DNA from: Asanoa ferruginea
Lineage (GTDB): Bacteria; Actinomycetota; Actinomycetes; Mycobacteriales; Micromonosporaceae
NCBI RefSeq assembly: GCF_003387075.1
Contig: NZ_QUMQ01000001.1
Location: forward strand, 4,216,001-4,280,000
Reading direction: 5' to 3'
DNA: 64,000 nt
Shown here: positions 51,845 to 60,285 of the stretch, piece by piece
How the letters are laid out: each line of letters begins with the position of its first letter
Numbering within the stretch: position 1 is the first letter of the stretch
The notes under the pieces: model-generated
The model's database searches: none
Seen by the model: only the letters and a program-made list of their open reading frames with translations
Told to the model about the DNA's origin: nothing
Position numbers and translations under genes: made by a program

Positions 51845-52321
51845 GTGACCGACGCCGCCGTCCGGGTGGCCGTGCGCCAGCTCGACCCGGACCTTCCGCT
51901 TCCGTCGTACGCCCATCCCGGTGACGCGGGTGCCGACCTGTCGGCAGCCGCCGACGTGGAGATCCCGCCCGGTGGCCGCGCGCTGGTGCCGACCGGCGTC
52001 GCGATCGCGCTGCCCGAGGGTTTCGTCGGCCTGGTGCACCCCCGCTCCGGGCTCGCCAACCGGATGGGCGTGACGGTGCTCAACGCACCCGGCACGGTCG
52101 ATGCCGGCTACCGCGGTGAGATCCTGGTGAACCTGGTCAACCACGACCCCGTGGCGCCCGCGAAGATCTCCCGGGGCGACCGCATCGCGCAACTTGTCGT
52201 GCAGCGCGTCGAGCGGGCACACTTCCACGTCGTCGAGGCACTTCCCGGCTCCGTGCGCGGATCAGGCGGGCACGGTTCGACCGGCGGAGTGGCGGCATCT
52301 TCGGAAAGGCAGGCGGACTGA
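51845..52321 (+). CDS. dut: dUTP diphosphatase
   Basis: This enzyme hydrolyses dUTP to dUMP and pyrophosphate, keeping uracil out of DNA. It has 158 residues, a homotrimer type. Motifs are AGADLSAA (1), [11 protein letters not shown] (2), [14 protein letters not shown] (3, catalytic Asp), [11 protein letters not shown] (4) and the C-terminal [10 protein letters not shown] arm (5). The start is GTG 51845. It overlaps the DUF3710 gene by one base (TGATG), so the two are translationally coupled. Confidence 0.96.
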   Translation: MTDAAVRVAVRQLDPDLPLPSYAHPGDAGADLSAAADVEIPPGGRALVPTGVAIALPEGFVGLVHPRSGLANRMGVTVLNAPGTVDAGYRGEILVNLVNHDPVAPAKISRGDRIAQLVVQRVERAHFHVVEALPGSVRGSGGHGSTGGVAASSERQAD

Positions 52322-53061
52322 TGTTCTCGCGAGGCGGATCCGGGCGGCACGCCCGCGGTGACCGCGGCGACCGGTCCGAGCGACCGGCCCGGGGCAAGGC
52401 GCAGGTGCCCCCGCCGGCCCGGTCGGACGGCCCCTACGACATCTCCGCGGCACCGTCCGGTGTGGAGCGGCTCGACCTGGGCAGCCTCCAGATTCCGGTG
52501 CTGCCCGACATCGAGATCCGGGTGCAGGCCAACCCCGACGGTGCCGTGCAGCAGGTGGTGCTGGTCAACGGCGACAACGCGCTCCAGATCGGTGTGTTCG
52601 CCGCGCCCCGCTCCGAGGGCATCTGGCAGGACGTGCGCGACGAGATCCGCAAGTCGCTGTTCAGCGAGGGTGTCGCCGCCGAGGAGACCGAGGGCGAATA
52701 CGGCGTCGAGTTGCGGGCCCGGGTGCGCACCGCCGACGGCCTGACCGACCTGCGCTTCCTCGGCATCGACGGGCCCCGCTGGATGGTCCGCGGTGTCTTC
52801 CAAGGCCCGGCCGCGACCGACCCGTCGCGGGCCGGCGTGCTGGTCGAGTGCCTGCACGGCATCGTGGTCGACCGTGGCCAGGAGGCCAAGCCGGTCCGCG
52901 AGCCGCTGCCGCTGCGGCTGCCCAAGGACGCCAGCGAGCAGGTCCAGCAGCAGCAGGCGGAAGCCGCGGCGCCGCCCGTCGCGCCACCCACCAACGGCTC
53001 CGGCTCTGGGCCCGGTGCGGGCCCGTCGCCCCGCCGCCGCCCGTCGCCACGACCACGCTGA
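52321..53061 (+). CDS. DUF3710 family protein
   Basis: This 246-residue cytosolic protein has a basic, disordered N-terminus, the DUF3710 core (about 40-190: GPYDISAAPSGVERLDLGSL, LRFLGIDGPRWMVRGVFQGPA) and a Pro/Gly/Ser-rich C-terminus ending RRRPSPRPR. Function is unknown. Its start overlaps the dut stop by one base. It is conserved in this position (Rv2696c-like, as I recall) and followed by the OB-fold gene. Confidence 0.92.
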   Translation: MFSRGGSGRHARGDRGDRSERPARGKAQVPPPARSDGPYDISAAPSGVERLDLGSLQIPVLPDIEIRVQANPDGAVQQVVLVNGDNALQIGVFAAPRSEGIWQDVRDEIRKSLFSEGVAAEETEGEYGVELRARVRTADGLTDLRFLGIDGPRWMVRGVFQGPAATDPSRAGVLVECLHGIVVDRGQEAKPVREPLPLRLPKDASEQVQQQQAEAAAPPVAPPTNGSGSGPGAGPSPRRRPSPRPR

Positions 53062-53182
53062 GCGTCGATCGCGCCCGCCGCGTATTCCCGCCCGCCGCGG
53101 GGAGGTGGGTGACCGCCGTCACGCGTACGCTGAAAGGGGCGTGCGCCCGGCCGGGGCGTCGAGGAGAGTGAAGCCGAAGGTC

Positions 53183-53563
53183 ATGGCCATCGACCAGAGC
53201 CGCACGTCGCTGCGGCGCTTTCTTCAGCGACTGACGGCTGACGAAGAGACGCTCGAAGCCGAGAGCCTCCAGCGGGAGAGCGCGAAGTCCGGCTGCATGC
53301 CGGCCGGGCTCTGCATGCGGGGCCAGCTCGTCGCGCTGACCGGGCGCCTCAAGACCGTCGTCTACACCCCACGCACCAACCTCCCCACGCTCGAGGCCGA
53401 TCTTTACGACGGCAGTGACGTGGTGACGCTGGTGTGGCTGGGGCGACGGCACATCGCGGGGATCGAGCCCGGGCGACAACTGACCGCGCGCGGTCGCGTA
53501 GCGGTCCGGGATGACCGTAAAGTCATCTACAACCCGTACTACGAGCTGGAAGCCACCAGATGA
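53183..53563 (+). CDS. OB-fold nucleic-acid-binding protein
   Basis: This 126-residue protein begins with a short helical part (TSLRRFLQRLTADEETLEAE), then an OB-fold of the tRNA-anticodon or RecG-wedge type (about 45-125: RGQLVALTGRLKTVVYTP, TLEADLYDGSDVVTLVWLG, RQLTARGRVAV). It probably binds single-stranded nucleic acid. It overlaps the DUF3159 gene by 4 nt. ATG 53183 is used; GTG 53169 is a nearby alternative. A homologue occupies this place in mycobacteria (Rv2694c-like). Confidence 0.9.
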   Translation: MAIDQSRTSLRRFLQRLTADEETLEAESLQRESAKSGCMPAGLCMRGQLVALTGRLKTVVYTPRTNLPTLEADLYDGSDVVTLVWLGRRHIAGIEPGRQLTARGRVAVRDDRKVIYNPYYELEATR

Positions 53564-54243
53564 CCTCTTCGCCCCGCGCCGCCGACGAGTCCACCCGTGA
53601 CCCCGACGGCGAGGAGCCGCTGCCTCCCTTCGGGGAGATGGTGGCGCAGCAGCTCGGCGGCTGGCGGGGCCTGGTCGAGTCCAGCATCCCGGTGCTGGTC
53701 TTCGTGGTCGTCAACATCGTCTGGGAGCTCAACCCCGCGCTGATCGCCTCGATCGGTGTCGCGCTGGTCATCGGCGGGATCCGGCTGGCGCAGAAGCGGC
53801 CCATCCGGCACGCCGTCAACGGCCTGTTCGGCATCGGCCTGGGCGCGCTGATCGCCTGGCGCACCGGCGAGGCCCGCGACTTCTACCTGCCCGGCATCAT
53901 CCAGAGCTACGTCTTCGCCGCCGCGCTGGTGATATCGGCGCTGGTCCGGCAGCCGCTGGTCGGCTGGGGTTGGTCAGTGATCATGGCGGGCGGCCGGTCC
54001 GATTGGCGCGAAGACCGCCGGCTGATGCGCACGTTCATCTGGCTGACGGTCCTCTGGGCGATCGTCTGGGTGGTCAAGGTCAGCATCCAGGCCTGGCTCT
54101 GGTACGACAAGCAGGACGACCTGCTCGGCGTAGCCCGACTGGTGCTCGGCACGCCGCCCTACGTGCTGCTGGCCCTCCTGACCGTCGCCGTGGTCCGCCG
54201 CGTCACCCGCGACCGCCCACCGGCGGCCGTGGAGAGCGCCTGA
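53560..54243 (+). CDS. DUF3159 membrane protein
   Basis: This 227-residue integral membrane protein has about five or six helices (VLVFVVVNIVWELNPALIAS, ALVIGGIRLAQ, NGLFGIGLGALIAW, YVFAAALVISALVRQPLVGW, WLTVLWAIVWVVKVSIQA, YVLLALLTVAVVRRV). It matches DUF3159, found beside the OB-fold gene in actinobacteria (Rv2693c-like). Function is unknown; a relation to small transporter-like proteins is a guess. Its start overlaps the OB-fold stop (ATGA). Its last 41 nt overlap the end of the convergent MFS gene. Confidence 0.9.
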   Translation: MTSSPRAADESTRDPDGEEPLPPFGEMVAQQLGGWRGLVESSIPVLVFVVVNIVWELNPALIASIGVALVIGGIRLAQKRPIRHAVNGLFGIGLGALIAWRTGEARDFYLPGIIQSYVFAAALVISALVRQPLVGWGWSVIMAGGRSDWREDRRLMRTFIWLTVLWAIVWVVKVSIQAWLWYDKQDDLLGVARLVLGTPPYVLLALLTVAVVRRVTRDRPPAAVESA

Positions 54244-55744
54244 CCGGCGGCCCCGGAGCGCCCTTCAATTGCGGTCGCGGAGCGCCGCTCGACAAGGGTC
54301 GCGTAGCGCCGCTCGACAAGGGTCGCGTAGCGCTGCTCGACAAGGGTCGCGGAGCGCCGCTCGACGGGGGTCGCGGAGCGCCGCTCGACGAGGGTCGCGG
54401 AGCGCCCTTCAACGGGCGCCGCGGAGCGCCGTTCGACGAGGGTCGCGGAGCGCGGCCGAATACCAGCCACGCGAGGCCGCCGCAGGCGGGCAGCAATAGC
54501 AGCGCCCATCCGGCGCCCGTACCGACCAGCGCGCCCGTCGCGGCCACGCCGAGCGTGGCGCCGACCTGGCGCACGGCGCCCAGCAGCCCACCGGCTGCGC
54601 CGGCCGCGTCCGGTGGTGCGCTGCCGACCACGGCGGTGACCAGCGCCGGCAATACCAGCGAGAGCCCGAACCCGGCGAGCAGCAGGCCGACCGCCAGCCA
54701 CGGGTAGCCGCCGCCGGTGAAGACTGTGCCGGCCAGCAGCGCGCCGCCGGTGGTCAGCAGGGCCAGGCCCGCCAGGATCGGTGGGCGCGGGCCGAAGCGG
54801 GCCACCAGCCGGGCGGTGACCGGCGGGTTGGCCGCGAACGGCACGGTCAGTGGCAGGAATGCCAGGCCGGTCGCCAGCGGGCTCAGGTGGCGATCCTGCT
54901 GGAGCAGCAGCGGCAGCACGAACAACGCGCCGGCCAGGGCGAAGTTTGCCGCCCCGCCGACCAGGAGGCCGGCCCGAACGCCGGCCGAGCCGAGCAGCGC
55001 GCGGTTGAGCACCGGCGCTCCGCTGCGCCGCTCCAGGGTCGTGAAGATCACTAGCGCGGTCGCGAGCGCGGCCGCCGACCATGCCGCGTGCCGCCAGGCG
55101 GGTGCCCCGGCGGCGATGACCGTGTCGGTGAGCAGGGCCAGCACCGCCACCCCGGCCAGTTGGGCCGGCCAGTCGATCCGCCGGTCGCCGCGCGGGCCGC
55201 GCAACGCCGCGCCGCGGACCAGTGCCAGCACGACCAGGCCGATCGGGACGTTGACCAGGAAGACCGACCGCCAGCCGGCGGCGTCGACCAGCGCGCCGCC
55301 GGCGATCGGGCCGGCCGCCACGGCCGCGCCGCTGATCGCGGCCCACGTCGCGACCGCACGGGCCCGCTCGGCGGGCCGCGGGTAGAGCCTTGCGATCAGA
55401 GCCAGCGACGCGGGTACGCACGCCGCGGCCGCGACACCGGCGACCGCCCGCAGGGCCACCAGCGTCGCGAGGTCCGGCGCGCCGGCGCTGAGCAGGGACG
55501 CGAGCGTGAAGCCGGCGATGCCGGCCCGGAACAGCCGGTCGGCGCCGTAGCGGTCAGCGGCGGCGCCCGCCGACAGCAGCAGCGCCGCGAATGCCACCGT
55601 GTAGCCGGTGGTCGCCCATTGCAGCCCGGCGATCGAGGCGCCGAGCGACCTCGCCAGGTCGGGCTCGGCGACCGACAGCACGGTCATGTCCAGCAGCACC
55701 ATGAAATAGCCGAGCGAGATGCCGGCCAGTGGGAGTTTGCGCAC
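54203..55744 (-). CDS. MFS exporter of the DHA2 (EmrB/QacA) type with repeat-derived tail
   Basis: This 513-residue transporter has about 14 helices. The N-terminal part contains ISLGYFMVLLDMTVLSVAEP and LQWATTGYTVAFAAL, and a DHA2-type motif C-like stretch follows (GPIAGGALVDAAGWRSVFLV). The last 75 residues (from about residue 440) are an Arg/Pro/Ser-rich repeat, SSGAPRPL-like, encoded by a 24-bp DNA repeat, and are unlikely to be needed for transport. The start is GTG 55744. It is divergent from a LysR gene, the likely regulator. The substrate is unknown. Confidence 0.88.
   Translation of the reverse strand: MRKLPLAGISLGYFMVLLDMTVLSVAEPDLARSLGASIAGLQWATTGYTVAFAALLLSAGAAADRYGADRLFRAGIAGFTLASLLSAGAPDLATLVALRAVAGVAAAACVPASLALIARLYPRPAERARAVATWAAISGAAVAAGPIAGGALVDAAGWRSVFLVNVPIGLVVLALVRGAALRGPRGDRRIDWPAQLAGVAVLALLTDTVIAAGAPAWRHAAWSAAALATALVIFTTLERRSGAPVLNRALLGSAGVRAGLLVGGAANFALAGALFVLPLLLQQDRHLSPLATGLAFLPLTVPFAANPPVTARLVARFGPRPPILAGLALLTTGGALLAGTVFTGGGYPWLAVGLLLAGFGLSLVLPALVTAVVGSAPPDAAGAAGGLLGAVRQVGATLGVAATGALVGTGAGWALLLLPACGGLAWLVFGRAPRPSSNGAPRRPLKGAPRPSSSGAPRPPSSGAPRPLSSSATRPLSSGATRPLSSGAPRPQLKGAPGPPVRRSPRPPVGGRG
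54262..54450. repeat. 24-bp tandem repeat at the DUF3159/MFS junction
   Basis: The unit GGTCGCGGAGCGCCGCTCGA plus AAG (variants GGG, GAG; CTGCTC) occurs about eight times. Because 24 is a multiple of three, the repeat is read through in the MFS frame as its C-terminal tail. The array begins 18 bp after the DUF3159 stop. Confidence 0.9.
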
Positions 55745-55841
55745 GCCGGCAACAGTGCGATCCGGCACACCGGCCGCTCCACCTCGGCAGCCGTACGCCG
55801 CGTTCGGAATTTCCGCATGCCCGCCGGCCTTCGTTCCGCAC

Positions 55842-56717
55842 GTGGAACTCCAGCACCTGCGAACGTTCGAGGCCGTCCTGCGGCACCGCACCGTGACCGA
55901 CGCCGCGGTCGCCCTCGGCCGCGCGCCCTCGTCGGTCTCCCAGCAACTGCGGACCCTCGAGGCGGGGCTGGGCGTGGCGCTGTTCGAGCGCGGCCCCAAG
56001 GGCATGACGCCGACGCCCGCCGGCCTCCGGCTCCGCGGTTGGGCCCGCACGCTGCTCGACCAGGCCGAGCAGGCCCGGCTCGACGTACGCGGTGAGCGCC
56101 AACGCCTACGGCTAGGTGCGCTGGAGACCCTGGTCGGCTCGCACGTGCCGGGGGTCGTCGCCCGGCTGGCCGCCCGCCGGCCGGATCTCGCCGTCGAGCC
56201 GCACGCCGACCGCAACCGGGCCCAACTCCTGGCCGACCTGGTCGCCGAGCGGCTCGACGCGGCCCTGCTGCTGGACTCCGGCGCCGGCCTCGGCGGGCTG
56301 GGCTTCCCGGCACCGGCCGAGCCGCTCGCGTTCGTCGACCTCGAAGACGTGCCGCTCGCCCTGGTGGCGGCGCCGCACCACGCGCTGGCCGGCGAAGCGC
56401 TGACCCCGGCCGACCTCGCCGCCGAGCGGCTGCTGGTCAACGTGCCGGAGTGCTCGTTCTGGATGGCGGGGGAGCGGATCCTGGGCGCCGGGCCGGAACG
56501 CGTCCGGGTCGGCGGCGTCCCGGTGATGCGGGCCTGGGCGGAACAGGGGCTCGGCATCTCGCTGCTGCCCGCGTTCGCGGTCGACGAGAGCCTGCGGGCC
56601 GGCCGGCTGGTGCGGCTCGGCCTGCCGCTGCCGGAGCTGAGCCTGCGCCTGGTCTGGCGCGCCGACCGGGAGCGGCTTCCCGGCCTGCGCGATGTCCTTT
56701 ACGCGGCGGCCAGCTAG
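55842..56717 (+). CDS. LysR-family transcriptional regulator
   Basis: This 291-residue protein has an N-terminal winged HTH (MELQHLRTFEAVLRHRTVTD, GRAPSSVSQQLRTLEAGLGV, LFERGPKGMTPTPAG). A periplasmic-binding-like effector domain (about 90-290) follows, with VGSHVPGVVARLAARRPDL and MRAWAEQGLGISLLPAFAV. The GTG start at 55842 has little Shine-Dalgarno signal. It is divergent from the DHA2-type MFS gene (97-bp gap), so it probably controls that exporter. It overlaps the trkA-type gene by 4 nt, tail to tail. Confidence 0.93.
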   Translation: MELQHLRTFEAVLRHRTVTDAAVALGRAPSSVSQQLRTLEAGLGVALFERGPKGMTPTPAGLRLRGWARTLLDQAEQARLDVRGERQRLRLGALETLVGSHVPGVVARLAARRPDLAVEPHADRNRAQLLADLVAERLDAALLLDSGAGLGGLGFPAPAEPLAFVDLEDVPLALVAAPHHALAGEALTPADLAAERLLVNVPECSFWMAGERILGAGPERVRVGGVPVMRAWAEQGLGISLLPAFAVDESLRAGRLVRLGLPLPELSLRLVWRADRERLPGLRDVLYAAAS

Positions 56718-57400
56718 CGCAACGCGCGGCGGTCGGCGGCGTCCGGGCCCAGGATCACCGCGCGGACGGCGTCTTCGACCTCGGCCGTGCAGACGAAGAT
56801 GAGCTCGTCGCCGGCCTCCAGCGGGTCGTCGGGGGTCGGCACCAGGACCCGGCGGCCGCGCAGGATCGCGACCAGGGCCGAGTCGCGGGGGAGCGGCACG
56901 TTGCGGACCGGCAGGCCTACGTAGGGCGCCGTCGGTGGCAGCGTGATCTCCACGAGGTTGGCCTCTCCCTGCCGGAACGTCATCAGCCGGACCAGGTCGC
57001 CGACCGTCACCGCCTCTTCGACCAGCGCGGCCATCAGGCGTGGCTTGCTGACCGCCACGTCGACGCCCCACTGCTCGGTGAACAGCCACTCGTTTTCGGC
57101 GCGGTTGACCCTGGCGACCACCCGCGGCACCGCGAACTCGGTCTTCGCGAGCAGCGACACCACCAGGTTGACCTTGTCGTCACCGGTGGCGGCGACCACG
57201 ACGTCGCAGCTCGCGACGTTGGACTCTTCGAGGCTGGCCAGCTCGCAGGCGTCGGCCAGGATCCACTCGGCGGCCGGCACGCGTTCGGGCCGCAGCATCC
57301 GCGGCGAGCGTTCGATCAGCATCACCTCGTGGCCGTTGCCGACCAGTTCGGCGGCGATCGAGCGACCCACGTTGCCTGCTCCGGCGATGGCGACCCGCAT
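56714..57400 (-). CDS. ceoC: TrkA-type potassium-uptake regulator, second copy (CeoC-like)
   Basis: This 228-residue cytosolic protein has an RCK_N domain with NAD-binding RVAIAGAGNVGRSIAAEL, then VVVAATGDDKVNLVVSLLAK and VARVNRAENEW. An RCK_C domain follows (about 140-225: LPTAPYVGLPVRNVPLPRDS). It regulates a Trk/Ktr potassium channel by binding NAD(H) or a nucleotide. It lies 2 bp after its paralogue, forming the two-gene trkA pair of mycobacteria (ceoB/ceoC). The APC permease is divergent. The potassium pore gene is not in this window. Confidence 0.93.
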   Translation of the reverse strand: MRVAIAGAGNVGRSIAAELVGNGHEVMLIERSPRMLRPERVPAAEWILADACELASLEESNVASCDVVVAATGDDKVNLVVSLLAKTEFAVPRVVARVNRAENEWLFTEQWGVDVAVSKPRLMAALVEEAVTVGDLVRLMTFRQGEANLVEITLPPTAPYVGLPVRNVPLPRDSALVAILRGRRVLVPTPDDPLEAGDELIFVCTAEVEDAVRAVILGPDAADRRALR

Positions 57401-57402
57401 GG

Positions 57403-58068
57403 TCAGTGCCCCCCTTCCGGCGCGGAGCCGGCGACCTCGGTCACCGATGTGGCGATGTCGTCGGTGACCAGCATGAAGAGCTGGTCACCCTCCTGGATCA
57501 CGGTCGATGCCGTGGGCAGCGTGCCGATGCCGAATCGCATCAGGTAGGCGGTGCGGGCGCCGACCGCGTCTTCCAGGGCGCGCAGGGAGCGGCCGATCCA
57601 GTCTTTGTGTGCCGGCACCTCGATGATCGAGACGGTGCTGGTCGGGTCACGGAAGATCTCGACGTGCCCCTCGGGGATGAGGTGGCGGAGCATCCGGTCG
57701 GCGGTCCACCGGACCGTGGCCACCGTCGGGATGCCGAGCCGCTCGTAGACCTCGGCGCGCTTCTGGTCGTAGATCCGGGCGGCGACCCGGGTGACGCCGA
57801 ACGTCTCGCGGGCCAGCCGGGCCGAAATGATGTTGGAATTGTCACCGCTGGAGACGGCAGCGAACGCGTCGGCCCGCTCGATGCCGGCTTCCCGCAGGAC
57901 ATCGCGGTCGAAACCGACCCCCGCGACCGTGATCCCGCCGAATTCCGGGCCCAGCCGGCGGAACGCGTCGGCCTCCTGGTCGATGACGGCCACCGAATGG
58001 CCGCGGTCTTCGAGAGTGTGCGCGAGCGTCGAGCCGACGCGACCACATCCCATGATCACGACGTGCAC
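57403..58068 (-). CDS. ceoB: TrkA-type potassium-uptake regulator, first copy (CeoB-like)
   Basis: This 221-residue RCK protein has a dinucleotide-binding start VHVVIMGCGRVGSTLAHTLE, then VAVIDQEADAFRRLG, then AFAAVSSGDNSNIISARLAR. The RCK_C domain covers about 140-215 (STVSIIEVPAHKDWIGRSLR). It pairs with the adjacent ceoC-like protein. GTG 58068 is chosen because GGAAGGGG lies 8 nt upstream; GTG 58077 and 58086 are in frame. It is divergent from the APC permease gene. Confidence 0.92.
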   Translation of the reverse strand: MHVVIMGCGRVGSTLAHTLEDRGHSVAVIDQEADAFRRLGPEFGGITVAGVGFDRDVLREAGIERADAFAAVSSGDNSNIISARLARETFGVTRVAARIYDQKRAEVYERLGIPTVATVRWTADRMLRHLIPEGHVEIFRDPTSTVSIIEVPAHKDWIGRSLRALEDAVGARTAYLMRFGIGTLPTASTVIQEGDQLFMLVTDDIATSVTEVAGSAPEGGH

Positions 58069-58185
58069 CGGTGACACCCCTTCCACGGCGGATTGCGGCC
58101 GATTGACCGTACCCCTTGACAGGAGATCTCAGGTGATCGCCCACCGCGCGCCAGGACCCATCCGGCCGCCGTACCCTTACCCGTT

Positions 58186-60285
58186 GTGGCCCGCCCCACC
58201 TCGGTGATGAAGCGACTGCTGCTCGGCCGACCGTTCCGGTCCGACCGGCTGCAGCACACGTTGCTGCCCAAGCGCATCGCCCTGCCGGTCTTCGCCTCGG
58301 ACGCGCTGTCCAGCGTCGCCTACGCACCCGACGAGATCCTGCTGACGCTGTCGATCGCCGGTGCCGCGGCCTACACCAAGTCGCCCTGGGTCGCCCTCGC
58401 CGTCGTCGTGGTCATGCTGACCGTGGTCGCCAGCTACCGGCAGAACGTGCACGCCTACCCGTCCGGCGGCGGCGACTACGAGGTCGCGACCGTCAACCTG
58501 GGTCCGAAGTTCGGCGTCGGGGTGGCCAGCGCACTGCTGGTCGACTATGTGCTGACGGTCGCCGTCTCGGTCTCCTCCGGCGTGGCCAACCTCGGTTCCG
58601 TGGTGCCCTGGGTCGCCGAACACAAGATCGGTGTCGCGGTCTGTGCCGTCGTGGTGCTGACCGCGATGAACCTGCGCGGCCTGCGGGAGTCCGGCACGGC
58701 CTTCGCCATCCCGACGTACGGCTTCATGATCATCATCGTCGGGATGCTGCTGACCGGCTTCTTCCGGATCTTCGTCATGGGTGACGACCTGCGGGCACCC
58801 AGCGCCGGTCTGCACATCGCGGCCGAACACGACGTGGCCGGCTTCGCGATGGTGTTCCTGCTCTTGCGAACGTTCTCGTCCGGCGCCGCCGCACTGACCG
58901 GCGTCGAGGCGATCTCCAACGGCGTGCCCGCCTTCCGCCCGCCGAAGAGCCGCAACGCGGCGACCACGCTGTTGCTGCTCGGTGTGGTGGCGGTCACCAT
59001 GCTGGTCGGCATCGTCTGGCTGTCGCGGCTGACCCACCTCCAGTTCATGGAGGATCCGGGCCGGCAGATCATCGGCGGCGCCGGCGACTACGTGCAGAAG
59101 ACGGTGACCACCCAGCTCGGCGAGACCGTGTTCGGCAACGGCTCGTTCCTGCTCTACGTGGTGGCCGGTGCCACGGCGCTGATCCTGTTCCTGGCCGCCA
59201 ACACCGCGTTCAACGGCTTCCCGGTGCTCGGCTCGATCCTGGCCCAGGACCGCTACCTGCCCCGCCAACTGCACACCCGCGGCGACCGGCTGGCGTTCTC
59301 CAACGGCATCATCTTCCTGGCAGTCAGCGCGAGCGTGCTGATCGTCGCGTTCCAGGCCGAGGTCACCCGGCTGATCCAGCTCTACATCGTGGGCGTGTTC
59401 GTGTCGTTCACGCTGTCGCAGGCCGGCATGATCCGGCACTGGAACCGGCTGCTGCCCCGGGAACGAGATCCCGAGGCGCGGCGCCGGATGCACCGGGCCC
59501 GCGCGATCAACACCTTCGGCGCGTTCCTCACCGGCACCGTCCTGATCATCGTGCTGATCACCAAGTTCCTGCTCGGCGCCTGGATCGCGATCGCGGCGAT
59601 GCTGGTGATCTACGTGGTCATGCTGGCCATCCGCAAGCACTACGACCGCGTCGCGGCCGAGCTGGAGCCGGCCGAGGGGCGGCCGATGCTGCCGGCCCGC
59701 AACCACGCCGTGGTGCTGGTCTCCAAGGTCCACCTGCCGACCCTGCGGGCGGTGGCCTACGCGCAGGCGACCCGGCCGGACACGCTGACGGCGGTGACCG
59801 TCAACGTCGACGACAAGGACACCCGAGTGGTGCAGGCGGAGTGGGAACGCCGCCAGGTGCCGGTGCCGCTGACCGTCATCGACTCGCCCTACCGGGAGAT
59901 CACCCGGCCGATCATCGACTTCGTCAAGCGGGTCCGCACCGACTCGCCGCGCGACGTGGTCACCGTCTTCATCCCCGAGTACGTCGTCGGCCACTGGTGG
60001 GAGAACATCCTGCACAACCAGAGCGCCCTGCGGCTCAAGGGCCGGCTGCTGTTCGAGCCCGGCGTGATGGTGACCAGCGTGCCGTGGCAGCTCGCGTCGA
60101 GCCAGACCCGCGACCTCGACCGGATGGACGCGACGCTGATCCGGGGTCCGGCGCGCGGTCCGCGTACCCGGGGAACGGTCAAGCTCGACGCCTCTGGCCT
60201 GCCGCCGGCCGACAGCGCGACGCCCGCGGAACCCGCCACGCAGGCGCCGGACGACGGCGTGCCGGCACCGGCGGACCGGTCGTGA
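58186..60285 (+). CDS. APC-superfamily permease with long C-terminal domain
   Basis: This 699-residue membrane protein has 12 predicted helices in its first 480 residues. It contains IALPVFASDALSSVAYAPDE (the APC GSA-like start), YPSGGGDYEVA and SGAAALTGVEAISNGVPAF. A soluble C-terminal domain of about 200 residues follows, with HAVVLVSKVHLPTLRAVAYA (a USP-like segment) and FIPEYVVGHWWENILHNQSA. Homologues sit opposite trkA in actinobacteria (Rv2690c-like), and relatives are KUP/KimA-like potassium importers. A potassium role is inferred from that and from the neighbouring ceoB/ceoC. The start is GTG 58186; ATG 58207 is possible. Confidence 0.92.
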   Translation: MARPTSVMKRLLLGRPFRSDRLQHTLLPKRIALPVFASDALSSVAYAPDEILLTLSIAGAAAYTKSPWVALAVVVVMLTVVASYRQNVHAYPSGGGDYEVATVNLGPKFGVGVASALLVDYVLTVAVSVSSGVANLGSVVPWVAEHKIGVAVCAVVVLTAMNLRGLRESGTAFAIPTYGFMIIIVGMLLTGFFRIFVMGDDLRAPSAGLHIAAEHDVAGFAMVFLLLRTFSSGAAALTGVEAISNGVPAFRPPKSRNAATTLLLLGVVAVTMLVGIVWLSRLTHLQFMEDPGRQIIGGAGDYVQKTVTTQLGETVFGNGSFLLYVVAGATALILFLAANTAFNGFPVLGSILAQDRYLPRQLHTRGDRLAFSNGIIFLAVSASVLIVAFQAEVTRLIQLYIVGVFVSFTLSQAGMIRHWNRLLPRERDPEARRRMHRARAINTFGAFLTGTVLIIVLITKFLLGAWIAIAAMLVIYVVMLAIRKHYDRVAAELEPAEGRPMLPARNHAVVLVSKVHLPTLRAVAYAQATRPDTLTAVTVNVDDKDTRVVQAEWERRQVPVPLTVIDSPYREITRPIIDFVKRVRTDSPRDVVTVFIPEYVVGHWWENILHNQSALRLKGRLLFEPGVMVTSVPWQLASSQTRDLDRMDATLIRGPARGPRTRGTVKLDASGLPPADSATPAEPATQAPDDGVPAPADRS

